This document shows, piece by piece, positions 58,101-64,000 of a DNA stretch of 64,000 nt. How positions within the stretch are numbered: position 1 is the first letter of the stretch; the number at the start of each line of letters is the position of its first letter. Origin of the DNA: Spirochaeta sp. UBA5339 (GTDB taxonomy: Bacteria; Spirochaetota; Spirochaetia; DSM-2461); the NCBI GenBank assembly GCA_002408085.1, contig DHQL01000027.1:144996-208995 (forward strand), given 5' to 3'. The notes beneath the pieces were generated by a model. The model had not been told where the DNA came from and ran no database searches. It worked only from the letters and a program-made list of their open reading frames with translations. The translations under genes and the position numbers were made by a program.

Positions 58101-59580
58101 TCTCAATCTGTTCCAGATGAACGCTGTCGCCGGGCTGCTGGAGGAATCCTCCCGCTGAGAGAATGCCGGGAGTCAGGGTCAGGGTCCTGATAATACGGCT
58201 GCTGTCCTCGGTCAGCTGAAAGGCGGCCTCATAGCTGGCTCTGTTTTCAAGGAGCCCGTTATCCCTGCGGTAGCGCAGCTGAAGCACGTTTGTTCCATAG
58301 AGGTTCACAAAGTTATAAACCCCCTTACGTTCTCCGCTATCAGTCTTTTCAGTGAAGAAGGGGTAGTCCAGGTAGATCTCGTTACCCTGACTGCTCCGGA
58401 ACAGTCCGCTCAGCTGATTAAGCTCATCAATCGGTTCCAGTCTGTCGCTGTTCACCAGGCTCTGCTGAACCGTTTTGCTTACAGGCTCATAGAATCCGCC
58501 CCACTCTTCGGAACCGAGAATTCTTACATGAATTGAATCGATATCCTCAACTGATATACTGATATTTCTCTTCAGACTGCTGATCAGGAGGTTTTCCGTC
58601 TGTATATGGATACCCTTGAAGATAGTTCTGTAAGTATCCTCCCAGATGTATATTTCCTGAACATCATCGATGGTGAATATGACATTGTTCTCTTCGGGCT
58701 GAAAGTAGAGAATCTCTTCAAGATAGGGCTGTTTGACTCTTTTCAGGTCAGTGACCCTGTGCCAGGGACCCTGAAGAAACTCCTTGAAGTCATCCACATC
58801 GCCTCTGTATAGTTCCTTCAGGTTCTCCTCACGAATGGAGGAACCGGGGATTTGAACAACGGAGGCCGGTTGATAGCGGGAGGCTGCTCTGTTCCAGCTG
58901 TAGATGGTCCGTACCAGGTCCAGGTTGTCGCTCTCAAGACTGCCGGTCTCTTCTGTTGATATGGGGAAACTCTCCCAGGTGGTTACGCCGCCCTCATAGT
59001 TCTCTGAGCGATCGGCGGTTTGAATTTCAATTGTACCGTTTGCAGTGAGCTGTACAATTCTTGTGTAGCTCAGCATTGAGCCGCGGGAGTTTATGGTAAA
59101 GGCGTCCAGTGTCTGATTGTTCTCGGCGTTGAAGCCGGTAATGATCAGTTCACTGAGGTGGTTTCCTGTAATGTCCTGCTGATATATGCTGATTCCATCG
59201 GTTCGAACGGGACTGATTATCTCTTCCAGAGCTCTCTGGTAGCGGATCTGGTCGTTGTCGTAGTCGGCAACATAGATTTTAAGGCGCTCTTCTCCCTCAT
59301 CTGTTGTGAAAAGAGTCAGAATGATCTGCTCCTCTTCTGTATCTGTATCCAGATTGATATCCTCAACCCTGACAACATGTTCATTCTCGGGAATTTCTAT
59401 CATCGGAATAAGGTAGCTGTTCTCTTCACCTTCCGCAGAGCTCTGGGCGGTGTTGATTCTATCCTCTTCGTTCATCCAGGGGTTGATGATCCGGGGGCCA
59501 TTGTCGGTTAAAGGGGTGTCTCTTTCTCCGCAGGAGCTGAGAAGCAGGATAAGGGGCAGAGAATATATCAGTCTTTTCAT
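58084..59580 (-). CDS. Large lipoprotein, possible surface/adhesin-like
   Basis: 498 aa with signal peptide MKRLIYSLPLILLLSSC (lipobox Cys17). Acidic repeats VEDINLDTDTEEEQIILTLFTT, VADYDNDQI and DITGNHLSELIITGF look like FG-GAP-type calcium-binding beta units in the first 150 residues; the rest is beta-rich with no familiar domain. It may belong to the pallilysin-related group of spirochaetal lipoproteins, a guess I cannot confirm. It follows nrnA after 8 bases and is likely co-transcribed with it. Confidence 0.65.
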   Translation of the reverse strand: MKRLIYSLPLILLLSSCGERDTPLTDNGPRIINPWMNEEDRINTAQSSAEGEENSYLIPMIEIPENEHVVRVEDINLDTDTEEEQIILTLFTTDEGEERLKIYVADYDNDQIRYQRALEEIISPVRTDGISIYQQDITGNHLSELIITGFNAENNQTLDAFTINSRGSMLSYTRIVQLTANGTIEIQTADRSENYEGGVTTWESFPISTEETGSLESDNLDLVRTIYSWNRAASRYQPASVVQIPGSSIREENLKELYRGDVDDFKEFLQGPWHRVTDLKRVKQPYLEEILYFQPEENNVIFTIDDVQEIYIWEDTYRTIFKGIHIQTENLLISSLKRNISISVEDIDSIHVRILGSEEWGGFYEPVSKTVQQSLVNSDRLEPIDELNQLSGLFRSSQGNEIYLDYPFFTEKTDSGERKGVYNFVNLYGTNVLQLRYRRDNGLLENRASYEAAFQLTEDSSRIIRTLTLTPGILSAGGFLQQPGDSVHLEQIEIREQS

Positions 59581-59588
59581 GATGCCTA

Positions 59589-60566
59589 TTATGTAAAGAA
59601 GGGAGCAAAGAAATCAAGCACTTCGGCCTTTACTTCTTCAACTGGTCTGGTCAGTTTAAAACCTGCTGCCGTGGGATGCCCGCCGCCGCCGAACCTTGAG
59701 GCAAGGGGGAGACAGTCTATCTCGTTTTTGGTTCTGATGGAGCAGCGGGTACGGCCGTCCTTGTCTTCTTTTACAAATATGGAGACCCTTACGTCGCTGC
59801 ACTGTAAAGGAATATTGACAATCTCTTGTGACTCTTCATACTTTGCTCCGGACTGGATCAGTGTCTCCCTGTCCATGTACTGGTAGGCCACATGGTTGTT
59901 AAAAACCAGTTCCATGGACTTTCCAACCATGGTTCTCAGCCTCAGTGACTCTGTAGTTTTGCTCTCATAGAGATTGGAGTAGACAAAGTTCGGTCTGGCG
60001 CCGTTCAGGACCAGATCGTGGGCTATGGCAAAGGTTCTGGCTGTGGTTTTAGGGTAGATAAAGGAGCCTGTATCGTAGACAATTCCTGAAAACATCGCCT
60101 CCGTAAGTGGCTGGAAGTAGGGAATCTTGAAGTGCTGCTGAACCTGATGGAGAATTTCACATGTGGATGAGGCGTTTGAGTCGAAAAAACCGTCGAAGGG
60201 CAGGGATTTATCATAGTCATGGTGATCGAAGACATATACCTTTCGGGTCGTATCACTGTTGAGCCTCCTGCTCAGATGTCCGATATTACCCGGCTCCGTA
60301 TCCACAACGATAAGGGTCATCTTTTCGGGGTCCAGGGGGAGCGGGGCATCGGGAGCCACATGGTCCACGGCATTATCCGTGTCCATATAGCGGTATTTGT
60401 TTTCAATGGGATCGGAGTTCAGTATAAATACCCGTTTCTTAAGATATTTGAGGATGGAGTGAAGAACAATCTCCGCCCCTATGGCATCTCCGTCAGGAGC
60501 TTCATGGCTTGTGATTATGTAATCATCCCCCTCTGCGAGGGTTTTACATATCTCGTTTATTGTCAT
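59589..60566 (-). CDS. nrnA: DHH-family oligoribonuclease / pAp phosphatase (NrnA-like)
   Basis: 325-aa DHH/DHHA1 phosphoesterase that removes nanoRNAs or dephosphorylates 3'-phosphoadenosine 5'-phosphate. Motifs: TSHEAPDGDAIGAE, VVDTEPGNIGHL, the DHH core VFDHHDYDKSLPF, and GGGGHPTAAGF in the DHHA1 substrate domain. The four expected metal motifs are present. It is shorter than RecJ, consistent with NrnA. It is divergent from the MobA-like gene over 82 bases. Confidence 0.92.
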   Translation of the reverse strand: MTINEICKTLAEGDDYIITSHEAPDGDAIGAEIVLHSILKYLKKRVFILNSDPIENKYRYMDTDNAVDHVAPDAPLPLDPEKMTLIVVDTEPGNIGHLSRRLNSDTTRKVYVFDHHDYDKSLPFDGFFDSNASSTCEILHQVQQHFKIPYFQPLTEAMFSGIVYDTGSFIYPKTTARTFAIAHDLVLNGARPNFVYSNLYESKTTESLRLRTMVGKSMELVFNNHVAYQYMDRETLIQSGAKYEESQEIVNIPLQCSDVRVSIFVKEDKDGRTRCSIRTKNEIDCLPLASRFGGGGHPTAAGFKLTRPVEEVKAEVLDFFAPFFT

Positions 60567-60648
60567 TGAATATATATTTCCCTATAGATTAATATAGTCT
60601 ACGGGGCTTAAAAAATCTAACTGGTAAATTTTTTTTGAGGAAAACTTT

Positions 60649-61242
60649 ATGCTTGACGTCAGCTGTGTAATACCTGCCGCAGGATTTTCATCAAGGATGG
60701 GAAGCTGGAAGGGCAGACTTCCGGTAAAATCGGAAGAGGGGGAGGAGGTGCCCCTCCTGCTTAATACCGTAAGAACGGCCCTGTCCGTATGTTCAGAGGC
60801 TGTTCTGGTGGCAGGAAGGCAGGCTCATGAGATTCAGGAGCTTACAGTCGGGCTGGATAGACTCAGGGTGGTTGAAAATCCCGATGCAGAGAAGGGGATG
60901 CTCAGTTCCATTCAAAGGGCACTGACCATTGTAGAGGGAGACTTCTTTATTGTTCCCATGGATATGCCCCTGATCCGAGCGGATCACTACAACAGACTCT
61001 ACAAAGATTTTCTGGACAGGGGAGATCGGAGGATTCTCAGGCCCCGGTTTGAAGGGGTATTCGGTCATCCGGTGCTCTTTCCAGCCCGGTATATAGAGAA
61101 GATCCTGAATATGGAGGGAAGGGCTCTGAAACCCCTTCTGAATCCCCGGGAGCTTGACTTTCTGGACTGGGAGGATCGATCGGTGATATTTGATATGGAT
61201 ACGGAAGAGGCCTACAGGGAGTATCTTCAGATATCCGGCTGA
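60649..61242 (+). CDS. MobA/MocA-like nucleotidyltransferase
   Basis: 197-aa Rossmann-like NTP transferase. The nucleotide loop is IPAAGFSSRMGSWKGRLPV (about 8-26); FIVPMDMPLIRADHY holds the metal Asp (about 104). The family includes molybdenum cofactor cytidylyl- and guanylyltransferases (MocA, MobA); which nucleotide is used cannot be told. No other molybdenum genes are in the window. It has RBS GAGG and overlaps the convergent barrel gene by 16 bases. Confidence 0.82.
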   Translation: MLDVSCVIPAAGFSSRMGSWKGRLPVKSEEGEEVPLLLNTVRTALSVCSEAVLVAGRQAHEIQELTVGLDRLRVVENPDAEKGMLSSIQRALTIVEGDFFIVPMDMPLIRADHYNRLYKDFLDRGDRRILRPRFEGVFGHPVLFPARYIEKILNMEGRALKPLLNPRELDFLDWEDRSVIFDMDTEEAYREYLQISG

Positions 61243-61898
61243 AGGACCCTTTGTACGGTACCGGGAGTATAGGCATAGCCTATAGACAGCATGTAAGCGA
61301 GTTTTCTTTCCAGATGTCTGTTTCTGGAGTCATAGGAGGCACTGGTAAATTCTATTGTATCGATATACCCGCCAAGGCCGCCATAGAGAGAGCTTTTCCT
61401 GTTTAAGTAGAAGAGAAAGTTACAGCCCAGAGAGAGGCCGAAGGATATCATATGATTGGAGTTGTCATTGTCAGAGGGATCTCTGCTTAAAAAGGTATAG
61501 GCCGTGTGAAAACCGGCATAGGGCATAAAGCCGAAGTTCCCTGCCTTCAGAGTCCAGCCGACAGCTCCCGTATAGTCAAGAATAAATCCTGTATTGATTT
61601 CCCATTCTTCACCCTCCTGCTGTATTCCAAAGGGGAATGATGCCGACAGCTGTGAGAAGAACCCGATTCTGCTGCCCGTAAAATTGGTATAGGTGATTCC
61701 TATGGCATCGGTCCTGTATTCCTGTTTTCCGGAGCCAGAGCTTTCTGAGATGGTTCTGTATGAGCTGGAGAAGGAGAGTCCTGCCATATTGAAGACGTTC
61801 CAGTCGATGCTTGTTTGCTCTAGGGCAGGGAGTTCCTGAGACAGGAGAATAGATGGGGACAGAATAACCAGGAGGGTAATCAGTAATCGGAACTTCAT
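61227..61898 (-). CDS. Small outer-membrane beta-barrel protein
   Basis: 223 aa from ATG 61898, giving the signal peptide MKFRLLITLLVILSPSILLS before Gln. A longer frame to 61991 would run through the terminator stem and is rejected. The mature protein shows alternating strands (MAGLSFSSSYRTISES, DAIGITYTNFTGSRIGFFSQLSASFPFGI, FGLSLGCNFLFYLNRKSSLYGGLGGYIDTIEF, LERKLAYMLSIGYAYT), consistent with an 8-stranded barrel. It lacks a Shine-Dalgarno and sits just beyond a promoter whose -10 is seven bases from the ATG, so its transcript may be leaderless. Confidence 0.75.
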   Translation of the reverse strand: MKFRLLITLLVILSPSILLSQELPALEQTSIDWNVFNMAGLSFSSSYRTISESSGSGKQEYRTDAIGITYTNFTGSRIGFFSQLSASFPFGIQQEGEEWEINTGFILDYTGAVGWTLKAGNFGFMPYAGFHTAYTFLSRDPSDNDNSNHMISFGLSLGCNFLFYLNRKSSLYGGLGGYIDTIEFTSASYDSRNRHLERKLAYMLSIGYAYTPGTVQRVLQPDI

Positions 61899-61905
61899 GG
61901 CACTA

Positions 61906-61934
61906 ATAATATATTCCAGTCCAGTATATTTCAA
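61906..61934 (-). promoter_or_regulatory. Leaderless-type promoter of the small barrel gene
   Basis: TTGAAA (61934-61929), 17-base spacer, TATTAT (61911-61906), then seven bases to ATG 61898. No Shine-Dalgarno. Confidence 0.5.
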
Positions 61935-61940
61935 TGGGCA

Positions 61941-61977
61941 AAAAAAAGCCCGTAAGTCTGGACGTTGAACCTTACGG
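61941..61977 (-). terminator. Intrinsic terminator, 3' part of a possible bistable RNA
   Basis: On the minus strand CCGTAAG (61977-61971), 14-base loop, CTTACGG (61956-61950), then GC and seven T. It would end transcripts from the nucleoside kinase or from the candidate RNA at 62030. Confidence 0.75.
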
Positions 61978-62030
61978 ACCTGAAATAGCATACCCCCTTA
62001 CGGGGATATTGAAACTGTTGAACACATAGT
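61941..62030 (-). ncRNA. Candidate structured small RNA or attenuator leader
   Basis: About 90 bases between the kinase gene and the small barrel gene. A weak promoter TTTACA-16-TATAGC (62063-62036) would start it near 62030. A 7-bp hairpin TATCCCC-GTAA-GGGGGTA (62008-61991) is capped by a GNRA-type loop. Its CCCGTAAG segment can also pair over eight bases with CTTACGGG of the terminator, so two exclusive folds are possible. It is not SRP, tmRNA or 6S by motif. Confidence 0.35.
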
Positions 62031-62114
62031 GTGCTGCTATATTAATATTCGGTGTCATGTAAAAAACCTTTAGGATAATTATTGATTTTTCTGTTTCAGG
62101 GGCTATCGGCCTGT

Positions 62115-62747
62115 TTAGAACAGCTCTCCCTGGCCCCCTCTCAGTCTCTCTTTTATCAATGATACTATATTTTGCAGATCACTGCTGTTCTTCAGAATGT
62201 CATAGTCATCAATGTTGAGGATCAGTTTTGCCGAGGTGTCATACCTCATTGTCCAATCCTCATAGAGGCTGTTCAGCTGCTTCAGATAGCCCCGGGGGAT
62301 GGAGCTCTCAAAGTCTCTGTTTCTCAGAGCAATCCGCTTTTCAAGGGCTGGGACTGAGGCCTTCAGGTACACCAGAAGGTCAGGAGGCTGCAGCAGGGAA
62401 ACGGCGGCTTCGTAGATTCTCCAGTAGGTATCAAAGTCACGGCTGCTGATCTGTCCCTGAAGGTAGAGGTTTCGGGCAAATATCTGAGCATCCTCGTATA
62501 TGGAACGGTCCTGAACAACGCAGCCTCCCTGATCCTGGAGTTCCCTGTGCATGGTCATCCGGTCACTCAGAAAGTAGAGCTGCGACTGGTAGGCCCATCT
62601 TCCCATATCTTTGTAGAAGTCTTCCAGGTAAGGATTTTCTGATACGGGCTCATAATAGGGTTTCCAGGTAAGGGCTTCACAGAGGTGTTTGACCAGGGTG
62701 GATTTCCCGGCGCCGATATTTCCGGCGATAATTATATACTTCTTCAC
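62115..62747 (-). CDS. Deoxynucleoside kinase
   Basis: Salvage kinase of the dCK/dGK/dAK family, phosphorylating deoxynucleosides. P-loop AGNIGAGKST at the N-terminus, DRSIYEDAQIFARNLY (DRS motif), and the Arg-rich lid RIALRNRDFESSIPRGYLKQLNSLYEDW. From GTG 62747 (MKKYIIIAGNIG) it is 210 aa, normal for bacterial members; the longer frame from ATG 62801 adds a hydrophobic LTPTLLFNLISVLVLVI segment that is unlikely in a soluble kinase. Neither start has a clear Shine-Dalgarno. Substrate not determinable. Confidence 0.85.
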   Translation of the reverse strand: MKKYIIIAGNIGAGKSTLVKHLCEALTWKPYYEPVSENPYLEDFYKDMGRWAYQSQLYFLSDRMTMHRELQDQGGCVVQDRSIYEDAQIFARNLYLQGQISSRDFDTYWRIYEAAVSLLQPPDLLVYLKASVPALEKRIALRNRDFESSIPRGYLKQLNSLYEDWTMRYDTSAKLILNIDDYDILKNSSDLQNIVSLIKERLRGGQGELF

Positions 62748-62831
62748 AATGACTAATACTAGCACTGAAATCAAATTGAATAACAGAGTGGGCGTTAACA
62801 TTTAAATTTCAAAAAGTTAATACGCATGAAC

Positions 62832-62860
62832 TTTACTTGCGCGTGAATATGAATTAGTAT
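62832..62860 (+). promoter_or_regulatory. Promoter of the ZIP transporter gene
   Basis: TTTACT, 17-base spacer, TAGTAT, 33 bases before ATG 62894. No evident metal-repressor box. Confidence 0.4.
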
Positions 62861-62893
62861 TTTGGATAACATATTTCTATGGAGACTTATTTT

Positions 62894-63697
62894 ATGGATT
62901 ACAACGTACTTTTTGCTTTTATGCTGACCCTTTTTGCAGGTCTCTCTACCGGAGTAGGCAGCCTTCTGGGGCTGATGTCCAAGAAATTCAATCCCAGGGT
63001 TCTGACGATCTCTCTGGGATTTTCCGCAGGTGTGATGATCTATGTTTCGATGATAGAGATCTTCGTAAAGGCTCATGATTCACTGGCTTCCGAGCTGGGT
63101 GACAAGCCGGGATATATCTGGACTGTAGTGGCCTTTTTTGTGGGGATGTTTGTTATAGCCCTGATAGACAAGGTTATTCCCAGTTATGAAAACCCCCATG
63201 AAATGACTACCGTGGATAAACTTGAGCACTCCTCGGTGGACAGTGCCAAACTGAAGAGGATGGGAGTCTTTTCGGCCCTGGCCATCGCCATACACAACTT
63301 TCCCGAAGGTCTTGCTACCTTTATGGGCGGTCTTGCCGATCCAACACTAGGTGTGAGCATTGCCGTTGCCATCGCCATTCACAATATCCCTGAGGGGCTT
63401 GCGGTGTCGGCTCCCATTTTTTATGCGACAAAGAGCAGAAAGAAGGCTTTTGTTCTTTCCTTTATGTCCGGTCTTGCTGAGCCGGTGGGTGCTCTGATCG
63501 GTTACTTCCTGCTCAGACGGTACTTTACCGATGCCACCTTCGGTTTCATTTTTGCCGCCGTTGCGGGGATTATGGTCTATATCTCTCTGGATGAGCTTCT
63601 TCCCACCGCTGAAGAGTACGGTGAGCACCACTTTGCCATCGGCGGTGTCGTTGCCGGTATGATTGTAATGGCCATAAGTCTTGTGATGTTTTATTGA
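62894..63697 (+). CDS. zupT: ZIP family zinc/divalent metal transporter (ZupT-like)
   Basis: Inner-membrane metal importer, 267 aa from ATG 62894 (GGAGA eight bases upstream; ATG 62879 precedes the RBS). Eight helices; the metal-binding helices carry AIAIHNFPEGLATF (TM4) and AIAIHNIPEGLAVSAP (TM5), the double HNxPEG signature of ZupT/GufA-type ZIP proteins. A short cytoplasmic loop with ENPHEMTTVDKLEHSS lies between TM3 and TM4. Zn2+ is the likely main substrate, with Fe2+, Mn2+ and Co2+ also possible. Confidence 0.94.
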   Translation: MDYNVLFAFMLTLFAGLSTGVGSLLGLMSKKFNPRVLTISLGFSAGVMIYVSMIEIFVKAHDSLASELGDKPGYIWTVVAFFVGMFVIALIDKVIPSYENPHEMTTVDKLEHSSVDSAKLKRMGVFSALAIAIHNFPEGLATFMGGLADPTLGVSIAVAIAIHNIPEGLAVSAPIFYATKSRKKAFVLSFMSGLAEPVGALIGYFLLRRYFTDATFGFIFAAVAGIMVYISLDELLPTAEEYGEHHFAIGGVVAGMIVMAISLVMFY

Positions 63698-63710
63698 GGT
63701 GCAAATATGC

Positions 63711-63750
63711 AAAAAAAGCCCGCCTGTCAGATTCCAGTTGACAGGCGGGC
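63711..63750. terminator. Strong hairpin after zupT, canonical on the minus strand
   Basis: Perfect 12-bp stem GCCCGCCTGTCA (63718-63729) with TGACAGGCGGGC (63739-63750), nine-base loop. On the minus strand a seven-T run follows directly; on the plus strand the T-run comes nine bases later. Confidence 0.8.
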
Positions 63751-63818
63751 CGGGTCCTCTTTTTTTAACAGGATATCCGCAGCAAAGCGCGTAAACATGC
63801 CGCGAAAAAAATCCTGTG
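63711..63818 (-). ncRNA. Candidate small RNA ending in the strong terminator
   Basis: On the minus strand TATAAT (63830-63825) is followed seven bases later by ACAGGAT (63817-63811), which pairs with ATCCTGT (63774-63768) around an inner CGCG/CGCG hairpin; then an A-rich linker and the terminator stem. About 108 bases. There is no good -35, and the promoter overlaps the tRNA terminator, so confidence is limited. Not a recognisable known RNA family. Confidence 0.35.
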
Positions 63819-63826
63819 TCATACAT

Positions 63827-63857
63827 TATAAATAATAAAACCGGCTTTTAGCCGGCT
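63827..63857 (-). terminator. Terminator downstream of tRNA-Gly
   Basis: On the minus strand AGCCGGCT, AAA loop, AGCCGGTT (8 bp with one G-U), then TTATTATTT. Confidence 0.65.
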
Positions 63858-63863
63858 TCAAAG

Positions 63864-63935
<72 letters not shown>

Positions 63936-63964
63936 ATGTTTCATTTAATGTTACTTTTCAAGGT

Positions 63965-63984
63965 GCTTACCCTAAAAGGTAAGC
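63965..63984 (-). other. Hairpin overlapping the 3' end of the second tRNA
   Basis: GCTTACC (63965-63971) pairs with GGTAAGC (63978-63984) around a 6-base loop. It includes the last three bases of the partial tRNA, so it may be a 3' processing element in a tRNA operon. Confidence 0.4.
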
Positions 63985-64000
63985 GTCTGACGGGAATCGA
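63982..64000 (-). tRNA. 3' end of a second tRNA, cut by the window edge
   Basis: Nineteen bases identical to the 3' end of tRNA-Gly(TCC): acceptor arm CAGACGC, discriminator T and part of the T arm. It is probably a duplicate or isoacceptor glycine tRNA; identity depends on sequence outside the window. Confidence 0.7.

Noticed and set aside
61899..61991. Upstream extension of the small barrel protein
   Set aside because: It would translate the terminator stem and places 31 residues before a good signal peptide.
61941..62030. SRP RNA, tmRNA or 6S RNA
   Set aside because: None of the conserved motifs (such as the SRP GGAAGCAGC region or the tmRNA tRNA-like end) is present.
62748..62801. Hydrophobic N-terminal extension of the nucleoside kinase
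   Set aside because: Would put a membrane-like segment before the P-loop of a soluble kinase; the GTG at 62747 gives normal length. Not fully excluded.
63756..63826. Short minus-strand protein between zupT and tRNA-Gly
   Set aside because: The frame from ATG 63826 runs through a 12-bp terminator and lacks an RBS; an RNA explanation fits better.

Overview
This window is a chromosomal segment of a free-living-type spirochaete (Spirochaetales, Spirochaetaceae-like). The main evidence is an archaeal/V-type ATPase operon in the reduced order E-DUF2764-A-B-D-I-K, the arrangement known from Treponema, Borrelia and Chlamydia. It is supported by an LptD-like protein followed by phoH-pgpH-ybeY-corC, many TPR proteins and lipoproteins, and a diderm envelope. 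Base composition is balanced to slightly GC-rich throughout. I see no IS element, prophage, integrase or CRISPR array, so this is core genome rather than an accessory island.

Layout. 1-2937: the end of an anaerobic cobalamin operon (cbiL partial, cbiF, cbiG, cbiH), followed by a CorA transporter. 4.1-8.6 kb: small membrane proteins, a MATE exporter with its MarR regulator and a clear operator, a MDP-1 phosphatase and an iron alcohol dehydrogenase. 8.8-17.7 kb: an HtrA protease, uvrB, a YggS PLP protein, an RluD-type pseudouridine synthase, a metallo-hydrolase with a pentapeptide protein, murI and rsgA. 17.8-26.5 kb: the V-ATPase operon with three extra upstream genes behind a good promoter. 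26.6-41.3 kb: ispG, a TPR protein, uvrA, lptD, phoH, a PgpH-like c-di-AMP phosphodiesterase, ybeY, a CorC-like CBS protein and a large TPR protein. 41.4-49.4 kb: gap, pgk, tpiA, secG, a parvulin, nusB, a TPR protein and map. 49.5-63.7 kb: a second HtrA, a phosphoribosyltransferase, a lipoprotein/barrel pair, folD, an LCP-family protein, a SPOR protein, a large lipoprotein, nrnA, a MobA-like transferase, a small barrel protein, a deoxynucleoside kinase and a ZIP transporter. The end holds tRNA-Gly(TCC) and the 3' end of a second, similar tRNA on the minus strand.

Themes. Genome packing is tight, with many ATGA and longer overlaps, signal peptides encoded inside the preceding gene, and convergent genes whose ends overlap. 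TTG starts with good ribosome binding sites are frequent. Several unlinked genes have no Shine-Dalgarno and instead carry a -10-like hexamer 6-7 bases before the ATG, which suggests leaderless transcripts.

No clearly new multi-gene system is visible. The most interesting signals are regulatory or mechanistic: a possible bistable RNA at 61.94-62.03 kb, a structured small-RNA candidate at 63.71-63.82 kb, repeated ATGAAC half-sites ahead of the V-ATPase operon, a likely Na+-type proteolipid site, a CorA with GTN in place of GMN, and an MBL hydrolase with Asp replaced by Asn in its metal motif.
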